From NCBI RefSeq assembly GCF_017876625.1, contig NZ_JAGIOH010000001.1, positions 5,663,501 through 5,727,500 of the forward strand: a stretch of 64,000 nucleotides of DNA, given 5' to 3'. The notes under the pieces were generated by a model that had not been told where the DNA came from, searched no databases, and saw nothing but the letters and a program-made list of their open reading frames with translations. A program made the position numbers and the translations under genes. This document shows, in pieces, positions 24,867-32,781 of the stretch (position 1 is its first letter; each line of letters opens with the position of its first letter). Source of the DNA: Streptomyces syringium. GTDB taxonomy: Bacteria > Actinomycetota > Actinomycetes > Streptomycetales > Streptomycetaceae.

Positions 24867-25526
24867 ATGTCACGGCCCCGGCGCATCGTTCTCATCCGAC
24901 ACGGAGAGTCGGAAGGAAATGTCGACGACACCGTCTACGAACGGGAACCCGATCATGCTCTGAGCCTGACCGAGAGGGGCCGCAGGCAGGCCGAGGAGGC
25001 CGGGGTGCGGTTGCGTGAGCTCTTCGGCGACGAGCGGGTCTCCGCCTATGTCTCCCCCTACCGCCGCACCCACCAGACCTTCCAGGCCCTCGGGCTCGAC
25101 CCGCGCCTCGTACGGGTCCGCGAGGAGCCGCGGCTGCGCGAGCAGGACTGGGGAAACTGGCAGGAGCGCGAGGACGTACGCAAGCAGAAGGTCTACCGCG
25201 ACGCCTACGGGCACTTCTTCTACCGATTCGCCCAGGGCGAGTCGGGCGCGGACGTCTACGACCGGGTGGGCGCCTTCCTGGAGAGCCTGTGGCGCAGTTT
25301 CGAGGACCCGGCGCACCCGCCGAACGTCCTGATCGTCACGCACGGCCTGACCATGAGGCTGTTCTGCATGCGCTGGCTGCACTGGACCGTCGCCGAGTTC
25401 GAATGCCTGTCGAACCCCGGCAACGCCGAGAGCCGCGCCCTGCTGCTCGGACCCGACGGCCGGTATCACCTGGACCGGCCGTTCGAGCGCTGGTGCACCC
25501 CCGAATCGTACGGCTTCACCGGTTAG
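24867..25526 (+). CDS. Histidine phosphatase superfamily protein (phosphoglycerate-mutase-like)
   Basis: A 219-residue protein with the RHG motif IVLIRHGESEGN (phospho-acceptor His) and the second catalytic His in VLIVTHGLTMRLF; the expected Arg and Glu lie in VSPYRRTHQTF and REQDWGNWQ. Substrates of this family range from sugar phosphates to phosphoproteins and cannot be fixed here. ATG 24867 follows TAGGGT (24855-24860) by 6 bases with no ribosome-binding site, suggesting a leaderless mRNA. The next gene's -10-like element overlaps its stop codon. Confidence 0.85.
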   Translation: MSRPRRIVLIRHGESEGNVDDTVYEREPDHALSLTERGRRQAEEAGVRLRELFGDERVSAYVSPYRRTHQTFQALGLDPRLVRVREEPRLREQDWGNWQEREDVRKQKVYRDAYGHFFYRFAQGESGADVYDRVGAFLESLWRSFEDPAHPPNVLIVTHGLTMRLFCMRWLHWTVAEFECLSNPGNAESRALLLGPDGRYHLDRPFERWCTPESYGFTG

Positions 25527-25537
25527 AGTTCGCTGCG

Positions 25538-26431
25538 ATGACCGCTGACCGATTCCACCGAGCCCTGGGGAGCCTGCGAGGGCTGGCCGTGGGCGACGCC
25601 CTCGGCTCCCAGTTCTTCGTCCCCGACAACTATCCGTCCCTCAAGCGTCGCGCGCTGCCGCCCGCTCCCTGGCAGTGGACCGACGACACCGAGATGGCCT
25701 GTTCCGTGCTGGCCGTCCTCGCCGAGCACGGCCGCATCGACCAGGACGCGCTCGCGCGCTCCTTCGCCCAGCACCACGACTTCGACCGCGGCTACGGTCC
25801 GGCGGTCAACCGGATGCTGCGGCTGATCAGGGAGGGCGGCGACTGGCGCGAGCTGGCCGCCGCGCTGTTCCAGGGCCAGGGCTCCTGGGGCAACGGCGCG
25901 GCCATGCGCATCGCCCCGCTGGGCGCCTGGTACGCGGACGACCCCGAGCAGGCCACGCACCAGGCGGAGATCTCGGCCTACACCACCCACCAGCACCGCG
26001 AGGCGGTCGCCGGGTCCATGGCCGTGGCCGCCGCCGCGGCGATCGCCGCCGACCCGTCGGGCGACGTCGACCCGGGCGCCCTGCTGGACGGCGTGATCGC
26101 CCTGGTGCCCCGCAGCGCCGTGCAGGCGGGGCTGCGCCGCGCCCGCGACATGCTCGACTACGGGGACGCGACCACCGTCGCGGCCGTCCTCGGCTGCGGT
26201 CGGCGCACCAGCGCCCACGACACGGTGCCCTTCGCGCTGTGGGCGGCGGCCCGCCATCTCGGCTCCTTCGAGGAGGTGTTCTGGACGACAGCGCAGGCGG
26301 GCGGCGACGTGGACACCACCTGTGCGATCGCCGGCGGCGTGGTGGCGGCCGGGGTGCGTGGCGCCCCGCCCGCCGACTGGCTGCGGCAGACCGAGGACCT
26401 GCCCGACTGGCTGCCGGTCGCCGCGCGCTGA
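25538..26431 (+). CDS. ADP-ribosylglycohydrolase family protein
   Basis: A 297-residue DraG-like hydrolase that removes ADP-ribose from proteins or small molecules. Metal-binding motifs: WTDDTEMAC (Thr-Asp-Asp), GSWGNGAAMRIAPLG, and GGDVDTTCAIAGG near the C-terminus, the canonical two-metal set. GLAVGDALG opens the fold. ATG 25538 lies 8 bases after TAGAGT (25524-25529), which includes the stop of the previous gene. No ADP-ribosyltransferase is adjacent, so the target is unknown. Confidence 0.88.
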   Translation: MTADRFHRALGSLRGLAVGDALGSQFFVPDNYPSLKRRALPPAPWQWTDDTEMACSVLAVLAEHGRIDQDALARSFAQHHDFDRGYGPAVNRMLRLIREGGDWRELAAALFQGQGSWGNGAAMRIAPLGAWYADDPEQATHQAEISAYTTHQHREAVAGSMAVAAAAAIAADPSGDVDPGALLDGVIALVPRSAVQAGLRRARDMLDYGDATTVAAVLGCGRRTSAHDTVPFALWAAARHLGSFEEVFWTTAQAGGDVDTTCAIAGGVVAAGVRGAPPADWLRQTEDLPDWLPVAAR

Positions 26432-26495
26432 ACTGACGGGCGGTAGTGGGGGCGGCGCGCCGCGTGCCGCCCCCGGGGCGTACGCTTACAGCGTC

Positions 26496-27197
26496 ATGCC
26501 GTACGAACCGCCTACCCACCGCGTCGAGCGCTCGCTCCGCGCCACGACCGGAGCCAAGATCGTCGCCGGTGTCGACGAGGTCGGCCGGGGCGCCTGGGCC
26601 GGTCCGGTCACCGTCTGCGCGGCTGTCACGGGGCTGCGTCGGCCGCCGGACGGCCTCACCGACTCCAAGCTCCTGACGCCCAAGCGGCGCACCGCGCTCG
26701 CCCAGCAGCTGGAGAGCTGGGTGACCGCCCACGCCCTCGGTGACGCCTCCCCTCAGGAGATCGACGAGCTGGGGATGACGGCGGCGCTGCGCCTGGCCGC
26801 GTGCCGCGCCCTGGACGCGCTGCCGGTGCGGCCCGACGCGGTGATCCTCGACGGCAAGCACGACTACCTCGGCGACCCCTGGAAGGTCCGTACGGTCATC
26901 AAGGGCGACCAGTCCTGTGTGGTCGTCGCCGCGGCCTCCGTGATCGCCAAGGTCCGGCGCGACGCGATGATGGCCGAACTGGGCGCCGTCCACGCGGACT
27001 TCGGTTTCGGTGACAACGCCGGATACCCCTCGCCGGTGCACCGGGCCGCTCTGGAGGAGCTGGGCCCGACTCCGTACCACCGGATGTCCTGGGCCTACTT
27101 GGACGCGCTGCCGCGGTGGCAGCACCTCAAACGGCCGCGCATCAGCCCCGAAACCGTCGCCTTGGAGGCCGGAGGCCAGATCGGCTTCGACTTCTGA
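26496..27197 (+). CDS. rnhB: Ribonuclease HII
   Basis: A 233-residue enzyme cleaving the RNA strand of RNA-DNA hybrids and single ribonucleotides in DNA. Catalytic acidic residues are visible: VDEVGRGAWAGPV (Asp-Glu), VILDGKHDYLG (Asp) and DAMMAELG (Asp), plus the GRG loop. ATG 26496 gives the normal N-terminus; TACGCT at 26481-26486 is a plausible -10, making it near-leaderless. It stands between the glycohydrolase and a helicase-C-like protein. Confidence 0.95.
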   Translation: MPYEPPTHRVERSLRATTGAKIVAGVDEVGRGAWAGPVTVCAAVTGLRRPPDGLTDSKLLTPKRRTALAQQLESWVTAHALGDASPQEIDELGMTAALRLAACRALDALPVRPDAVILDGKHDYLGDPWKVRTVIKGDQSCVVVAAASVIAKVRRDAMMAELGAVHADFGFGDNAGYPSPVHRAALEELGPTPYHRMSWAYLDALPRWQHLKRPRISPETVALEAGGQIGFDF

Positions 27198-27256
27198 GCG
27201 GCCCCTGTGGCCACCCGCCGATGCGACCCGCACCGGCGTTTGATAAACATCAACTC

Positions 27257-27898
27257 ATGCCTCTCATCCCCGAGGAGCCTCAGATTCACGAGAGTGTCCC
27301 GGGTCCCCGCGCAGTTCCGACCGCCGGCCGGACCACGCAGACCCCCCGACCCGTCCCTGGCCCCGGCCCCCGCCCGGTCCCGGCGCGACCCGGAAACCCC
27401 GGCTCGAACCGCGCACCGGTGCCCGCCCCGCGCAGCCCGCGCGAGACGGTGGCGGACGCCCCGGCCGCCGCCTCCATACCGGCACGGGCTCCGCGGCCCG
27501 CCCCGGCGGCCACCCCGCAGATCCAGCTGATCCCCGCCTCCGCGCAGGGCGCCCTGGACGCGGCGGACGAAGCCGTCGACCTGCTGCTCGACACCGGCCG
27601 CGCGCCCGGTGAGATCCTGGTGCTCACCACCGGCGACCCGCACCCCTGGGCGGCGCACGAGCTGTCCTTCGGCGAGGCGTCGTACTGGGCGCAGCACGAC
27701 GCCGGAGACGATGTCTTCTACGCGGGTGCCGACGCGGACCGTGCCACGACCCGCCCGGTCGTGGTCGTCGCCGTCAACGGCGGCACGGACGCCGCGGTGG
27801 CCGGCGCACTGCCCGCGGCGATGGCGCGCGCCGGTGCGTTGCTGATCGTCTGCGGTGACCCGCAGCGGGTCAACGCCCTTCTCTCCACGGGCGTCTAG
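27257..27898 (+). CDS. Stand-alone protein resembling the C-terminal region of SF1 helicases
   Basis: A 213-residue protein: a Pro/Arg/Ala-rich, probably disordered half (residues 1-95) followed by a compact domain. The latter (ILVLTTGDPHPWAAHEL, SYWAQHDAGDDVFYAG, RPVVVVAVNGG, ALLIVCGDP) resembles by pattern the end of UvrD/Rep-type helicases, where 'LTTG-H...DDVFY...RPVVVLAV-G...LLVVVGDP' surrounds motifs V and VI. The arginine-finger SRA motif and the GLE element are missing, so ATPase activity is not expected. I do not know a function. It follows rnhB by 59 bases. Confidence 0.55.
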   Translation: MPLIPEEPQIHESVPGPRAVPTAGRTTQTPRPVPGPGPRPVPARPGNPGSNRAPVPAPRSPRETVADAPAAASIPARAPRPAPAATPQIQLIPASAQGALDAADEAVDLLLDTGRAPGEILVLTTGDPHPWAAHELSFGEASYWAQHDAGDDVFYAGADADRATTRPVVVVAVNGGTDAAVAGALPAAMARAGALLIVCGDPQRVNALLSTGV

Positions 27899-28023
27899 CG
27901 TTCGATCCCGTCGGCCATCCCGCCCCGTCGAGGAGGCGCCGGTGGCCGACGGGTCCTCAGCTCGCGGGTCAGCGGGGCGTCGCCGGGTGAACCGGCCGGG
28001 CCCGCCGCGCGCGGCCGTGCCGT

Positions 28024-28593
28024 TCAGCGGGCCGCCGTGTGACGGTGCGCTTCGGGTGCTCCGCCGCCGGAACTCAGGGGTGCCGCCGCGCGGGCGGGCG
28101 AGCGCGGTTGACGCCCGGCGCGGCCCTCCCCGAGGATCCGCCACCCGTCACGCGTCAGGGTGATGTACGCGCCGCAGCGCAGCCCGTGCAGGGTGCACGC
28201 GTCACGCAGCCCCCACATCCACGCACCGTCCTCCTCGGTCCAATGGCCCCTGCCCTCACGGCAGTAGAGCAGCACGGCCGTGCGGACCGGAGCCCTGCGG
28301 CGCAGGTCGTGCGGGATCACCTGGCGTAGTTGGGCGAGGAGGGCGTTGCGCAGCACCCATCCGTCGACCGCGGTCGGCCGTCTGACCAGGGAAGCGCTGG
28401 CCGCGAGCCGCTCGTCGGGGGCGAGCACGGCGATGACGGCCGTCGACGGTGTCGGCGTGTGGCGGGTGTAGAGCCCGGTGACGACTTCACGTGGATTGCG
28501 CAGCAGCGGGACCCCGGCAGCGGCCCACTCGGCGGGCTCGAGCAGCCGGGACACGGAATCGGCGGACGACGGTGCGGCGATACCGAAGGCCAC
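28024..28593 (-). CDS. Conserved protein of unknown function
   Basis: A 189-residue protein from GTG 28593, preceded by GGGAGA. The central region (VIAVLAPDERLAASASLVRR, RTAVLLYCREGRGHWTEEDGAWMWGLRDAC, GAYITLTRDGWRIL) has the alternating strand/helix look of a small alpha/beta domain. It vaguely recalls RadC/JAB-like folds, but no metal-binding His-x-His is present. A basic Gly/Arg/Ala-rich tail follows. It is 221 bases downstream of recQ on the same strand and could be co-transcribed. No function can be assigned. Confidence 0.55.
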   Translation of the reverse strand: MAFGIAAPSSADSVSRLLEPAEWAAAGVPLLRNPREVVTGLYTRHTPTPSTAVIAVLAPDERLAASASLVRRPTAVDGWVLRNALLAQLRQVIPHDLRRRAPVRTAVLLYCREGRGHWTEEDGAWMWGLRDACTLHGLRCGAYITLTRDGWRILGEGRAGRQPRSPARAAAPLSSGGGAPEAHRHTAAR

Positions 28594-28814
28594 GCTTCTC
28601 CCTTCGTCTGCGCGCCCACGGCTCGGTGGGGCGTCAGGCACGGGCGCGCACCACGACAGCCGTCCGCGGCGGAGCCGTGGAAGCGGGAGCGGGGAGCAGA
28701 TCCCCATCCTCGCGGCCGCGGCGGTCACCCGGCAACGATCAATTGGCGCCAGTGACCGTTATCCGGCGGTCCGTCGCCAATATTCCCGCCGCTTGCCACG
28801 CGGACGGCTGCGGT

Positions 28815-30980
28815 TCACCCCTGAACCGCCAGGACCAGCGGGAACACCTCCTTGGCGCCGGACCGGCGCAGCAGCCTCGCGGCCACGGCGAGGGTCCAAC
28901 CGGTGTCGGCCATGTCGTCCACGAGCAGTACCGGCCCGTCCGCCGACGCGAGCGCCTGGGCGAGGGCGGGGGGCACCGTCAGCGCCCCGTCGAGCGCCCG
29001 CAGGCGCTGCGCGCTGTTGGTGCGCGGCAGCCTGGTGTCCGTCGCCTCGTCCCGGTATTCGACGGAGCCCAGCAGGGGCATCCGGCCGACGGTGGCGATG
29101 TGGTGGCCGAGGGACCCGATCAGCTGGGGGCGGGTGCGGGAGGCGAGGGTGACGACGCCCACCGGACGGGAAGGGGCGTCGGGGGCGCCGGACGCCCAAC
29201 CACCGGGCCCCTTGGCCCAGTCGGCCAGCACGGTCACCACCGCGTCCGCCACATCGTCCGGAATCCGACCGTCCGGCGTCTGCGGGGCGAGGAGCGGTCG
29301 CAGCCGGTTGCCCCAGCCGATGTCGGAGAGCCGACCGAGCGCCCGTCCGGTGGCGGCCTGCTCGCCCGCCGGAATACGGCCCTTGAGATCCACGCCCACG
29401 GCGGCCATGCCCGTCGGCCACATTCGCCGCGGTTCGACCTCCACACCGGGGCGCCCCAGTTCGCCGCGCGAGGCGTCCAGGGCCACGCTGGAGACCTCGG
29501 CTGTGAACCTCGCTCCCACGCAGTTGTCGCAACGCCCGCAGGGGGCCGCCTGCTCGTCGTCCAACTGGCGGCGCAGAAACTCCATCCGGCACTCCGTCGT
29601 GGTGGCGTAGTCCCGCATCGCCTGCTGCTCGGCCTCGCGCTGTCGCGCGACCCACGCGTACCGCTCGCCGTCGTAGGCCCACGGCCGGCCGGTCGCGGTC
29701 CAGCCTCCCTTGACGCGGTGCACCGCGCCGTCCACGTCGAGGACCTTGAGCATGGTCTCCAGGCGTGAGCGCCGCAGCTCGACCTGCGGCTCCAGGGCGG
29801 GGAGGGACACGGGCCGGTCGGAGGCCGCCAGCACGTCCAGCGTGCGGCGCACCTGATCCTCCGGAGGGAAGGCGAGCGAGGCGAAGTACTTCCAGATCGC
29901 CTCGTCCTCGCGGCCCGGGAGCAGCAGGACTTCGGCGTGCTTGACGCCGCGGCCGGCACGGCCTACCTGCTGGTAGTAGGCGATGGGGGAGGACGGCGAG
30001 CCCAGATGGACCACGAAACCGAGGTCGGGCTTGTCGAAACCCATGCCCAGGGCGGAGGTGGCGACGAGCGCCTTGACCCGGTTGGCGAGCAGGTCCTCCT
30101 CCGCCTGCTGCCGGTCGGCGTTCTCCGTCTTGCCGGTGTAGGAGGAGACCGTGTGCCCGCGTCGGCGCAGGAAGGCCGTCACTTCCTCGGCGGCGGCGAC
30201 CGTGAGGGTGTAGATGATGCCGGAGCCCGGCAGCTCGTCGAGGTGGTCGGCGAGCCAGGCCAGCCGGTGGGCGGCGTCGGGGAGCCGCAGGACGCCGAGG
30301 CTCAGGCTCTCCCGGTCCAGCGGGCCACGCAGCACGAGCGTTTGAGCGGCGCCCTCGCCCGTCCCCAACTGCTCGGCGACGTCGGCGGTGACCCGGGCGT
30401 TGGCGGTGGCGGTCGTCGCAAGGACGGGCACGCCCGGGGGCAGGTCGGCCAGCATGGTGCGCAGCCGGCGGTAGTCGGGCCGGAAGTCGTGGCCCCAGTC
30501 GGAGATGCAGTGGGCCTCGTCGACGACGAGCAGGCCGGTGGCTGCGGCGAGCTTGGGCAGCACCTGATCGCGGAAGTCCGGGTTGTTGAGCCGCTCGGGG
30601 CTCACCAGCAGCACGTCGACCTCGCCCGCGGCGATCTCGGCCTGGACGGTGTCCCATTCCTCGACATTGGCGGAGTTGATCGTGCGCGCGCGGATCCCGG
30701 CCCGCGCGGCGGCCTCCACCTGGTTGCGCATCAGGGCGAGCAGCGGGGAGACGATGACCGTCGGGCCGCTGCCGCGCTCGCGCAGGAGCGCGGTGGCGAC
30801 GAAGTAGACAGCCGACTTGCCCCAGCCGGTGCGCTGCACCACGAGCGCGCGGCGGTGCTCCGCGACCAGCGCCTCGATCGCGCGCCACTGATCCTCACGG
30901 AGCTTCGCCGTGCCCGTCGTGTCGCCGACGAGGCGGGCCAGGACGGTGTCGGCCGAGACGCGGAGATCTTCGTTGCTCAT
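28815..30980 (-). CDS. recQ: RecQ-family DNA helicase fused to a phosphoribosyltransferase-like C-terminus
   Basis: A 721-residue protein. The helicase core is complete: VVQRTGWGKSAVYF (Walker A), VVDEAHCISDWGHDFRPDY (DEAH), TSALGMGFDKPDLGFV and QQVGRAGRG. A zinc-binding segment follows (ECRMEF ... CGRCDNC), then a winged-helix-like portion. The last 200 residues differ from E. coli RecQ. Instead of an HRDC domain they contain GPVLLVDDMADTGWTLAVAA, a PRPP-type loop (DD..DTG) of phosphoribosyltransferases, preceded by VGVVTLASRTRPQLI. This fusion occurs in actinobacteria; its role is not established. ATG 30980 starts the canonical region. Confidence 0.88.
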   Translation of the reverse strand: MSNEDLRVSADTVLARLVGDTTGTAKLREDQWRAIEALVAEHRRALVVQRTGWGKSAVYFVATALLRERGSGPTVIVSPLLALMRNQVEAAARAGIRARTINSANVEEWDTVQAEIAAGEVDVLLVSPERLNNPDFRDQVLPKLAAATGLLVVDEAHCISDWGHDFRPDYRRLRTMLADLPPGVPVLATTATANARVTADVAEQLGTGEGAAQTLVLRGPLDRESLSLGVLRLPDAAHRLAWLADHLDELPGSGIIYTLTVAAAEEVTAFLRRRGHTVSSYTGKTENADRQQAEEDLLANRVKALVATSALGMGFDKPDLGFVVHLGSPSSPIAYYQQVGRAGRGVKHAEVLLLPGREDEAIWKYFASLAFPPEDQVRRTLDVLAASDRPVSLPALEPQVELRRSRLETMLKVLDVDGAVHRVKGGWTATGRPWAYDGERYAWVARQREAEQQAMRDYATTTECRMEFLRRQLDDEQAAPCGRCDNCVGARFTAEVSSVALDASRGELGRPGVEVEPRRMWPTGMAAVGVDLKGRIPAGEQAATGRALGRLSDIGWGNRLRPLLAPQTPDGRIPDDVADAVVTVLADWAKGPGGWASGAPDAPSRPVGVVTLASRTRPQLIGSLGHHIATVGRMPLLGSVEYRDEATDTRLPRTNSAQRLRALDGALTVPPALAQALASADGPVLLVDDMADTGWTLAVAARLLRRSGAKEVFPLVLAVQG

Positions 30981-31071
30981 GCCCCCATGCAACACGAGCC
31001 CACTGACAATGCGCGAACGGGACCGGGGATCTGTGGAAAACGCTGGAAGGTTCGCAGCACCCGAAGCCCCT

Positions 31072-31113
31072 GGAACCCGTTCGTGCCCGTTTGGAGCCCG
31101 TTCGGGCCCGTTG
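31072..31113. repeat. Two tandem 21-bp repeats upstream of recQ/DUF4192
   Basis: Unit 1 (31072-31092) begins GGAACCCGTTCGTGCCCGTT and unit 2 (31093-31113) GGAGCCCGTTCGGGCCCGTT; they differ at three positions. Inside each, CCCGTT occurs twice, 10-11 bases apart, as for a factor reading one helix face. The array lies in the 238-base divergent gap between recQ and the DUF4192 gene. Confidence 0.6.
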
Positions 31114-31218
31114 AGGACCCGGATCCCCTCCGGCACTGTCCACAGGATTAGTAGGACAATATGCGGGAGTTATTCACAGGCCTGGCGAACCCTGACAAGT
31201 CCGCGGGAGTCTCGGGCC

Positions 31219-32670
31219 ATGACCAAGCGCGATGAATCAGCCCGCCCGTCCACCTCGTCCGCCGCCTCCGCCACCCCGTCCGGCGCGCCCACCGTGCCCA
31301 CGGAGGAGCAGATCAGCCTCCGCAGCCCGGCCGAGCTGGCCGACGCCCTGCCGTACCTCCTCGGCTTCTTCCCGGACGACAGCGTCGTCATGGTCGCGCT
31401 CCACGGCGAGCGCGGCCGCTTCGGCGGCCGGCTCAGGCTCGGCATTCCGCGGACCCGCGAGGAATGGCCGGAGGTCAGCACCCAGCTCGCCGAGACGCTC
31501 ATCGCGGGCAGCAGCAAGCGCGGCGCCCGGCCCGACGGCATCGTCCTCTTCCTCTGCCAGGACCCCGGACCCGGGGAGACCGCGCGGGACGTGATGGAGC
31601 GGCTGCGCCCGCTCGCCCAGTGCCTGCGCCTCGCGTGCGGAGGGCTGGAAGTCCCGGTGTACGAGGCGTTGTGCATCTCCGACGGCCGCTTCTGGTCCTA
31701 CTGCTGCCCCGACACCCGGTGCTGTCCGCCGGACGGCACGCCGCTGGCCGTGCCCGGCACCTCGGTCATGGCGGCGGCCGCCGCCTATGCCGGCATCCAG
31801 GTGCGCGGATCCCTGCGCCAGATGGAAGCCCGGCTCGCACCGCTCACCGGCCCCCCGGCCGAGGAACAGGAGCGGGCGCTCGACGCCGCGGCCGTCGATC
31901 TCGTGCCCCGCATCCTCCGCGGGGCGGACTGCGAGACGGTGCGCGAGGAGACGATGGGCCTGGCGCGGCTGGTGCTGGACCGACTCCATGCCGCCCCGCC
32001 GAACGCCCGGCGGCCGGAGGCGGACGCCCAGGACGACGCCCTCCTCGCCCACGACGAAGCCGCCGCGATCATCCTCGGGCTCCAGGACCGCGCCACCCGG
32101 GACCGGGCGGCGGAATGGATGGAGGGCCCCCTCGCGCCCACGGTGCTGCGCCTCTGGCGCGCCCTCGCCCGGCGCTGTGTGTCCTCGTACGGCGAGCACG
32201 CGGCCGCGCCGCTCACCCTCGCCGGCTGGGTCGCCTGGTCCACCGGAGACCAGCCGGAGGCCCGGGTCGCGCTGAGCCGCGCCCTGGCGGCCGACCCCGA
32301 CTATCTCTTCGCCCAGCTCCTGCAGCGCGCCTGCAACGAGGGAATGGACCCCGAGCCGCTGCGCCGCTGCCTGCGCCGCGAGCGCGCCGGCCGCGCCGTT
32401 CATGCCGCCGCGCACGCCGAAGCGGACCGGGCCCGGAGCGCGGATGCGGAAGGTGACGCCCCGGGCGGTCAGCGGGCGTCCCGGGTCAGGCGGCGCCGGC
32501 GCCCGCCCCTCACCGGCACGGCCGAAGCCGGTACGGGCAGCCGGACGGCCGGTCCCCTCAGGAACGCCGGAAGCGTGCGCCCCACCGGCCCCGGCGGGGC
32601 GACCGGGCCCGCGGGCAAGGCACGGGCACGACGGCGGAACGGGCCCCGAGGGGCCCGTGGCCGGCAGTGA
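31219..32670 (+). CDS. DUF4192 domain protein
   Basis: A 483-residue actinobacterial protein. The family signature is clear: ISLRSPAELADALPYLLGF, then DDSVVMVALHGERGRFGGRLR, and CISDGRFWSYCCPDTRCCP with clustered cysteines. Late on, a segment (LTLAGWVAWSTGDQPEARVALSRAL) recalls a TPR-like helix pair. The C-terminal 100 residues are Arg/Gly/Pro-rich and likely disordered. Function is unknown for the family. ATG 31219 has a weak GGGAG at 31204-31208. It is divergent from recQ. Confidence 0.8.
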   Translation: MTKRDESARPSTSSAASATPSGAPTVPTEEQISLRSPAELADALPYLLGFFPDDSVVMVALHGERGRFGGRLRLGIPRTREEWPEVSTQLAETLIAGSSKRGARPDGIVLFLCQDPGPGETARDVMERLRPLAQCLRLACGGLEVPVYEALCISDGRFWSYCCPDTRCCPPDGTPLAVPGTSVMAAAAAYAGIQVRGSLRQMEARLAPLTGPPAEEQERALDAAAVDLVPRILRGADCETVREETMGLARLVLDRLHAAPPNARRPEADAQDDALLAHDEAAAIILGLQDRATRDRAAEWMEGPLAPTVLRLWRALARRCVSSYGEHAAAPLTLAGWVAWSTGDQPEARVALSRALAADPDYLFAQLLQRACNEGMDPEPLRRCLRRERAGRAVHAAAHAEADRARSADAEGDAPGGQRASRVRRRRRPPLTGTAEAGTGSRTAGPLRNAGSVRPTGPGGATGPAGKARARRRNGPRGARGRQ

Positions 32671-32781
32671 TCAGGGTGTGGGGCCGGGGGCCCGTGACCT
32701 ACGTGGCCCCCGCGCCGTTCACCTGGGTGGCCCCGCAGCCGTCCGTCGCCCGGTCGCGACGTCCACAGGGAGCGCAGACAC

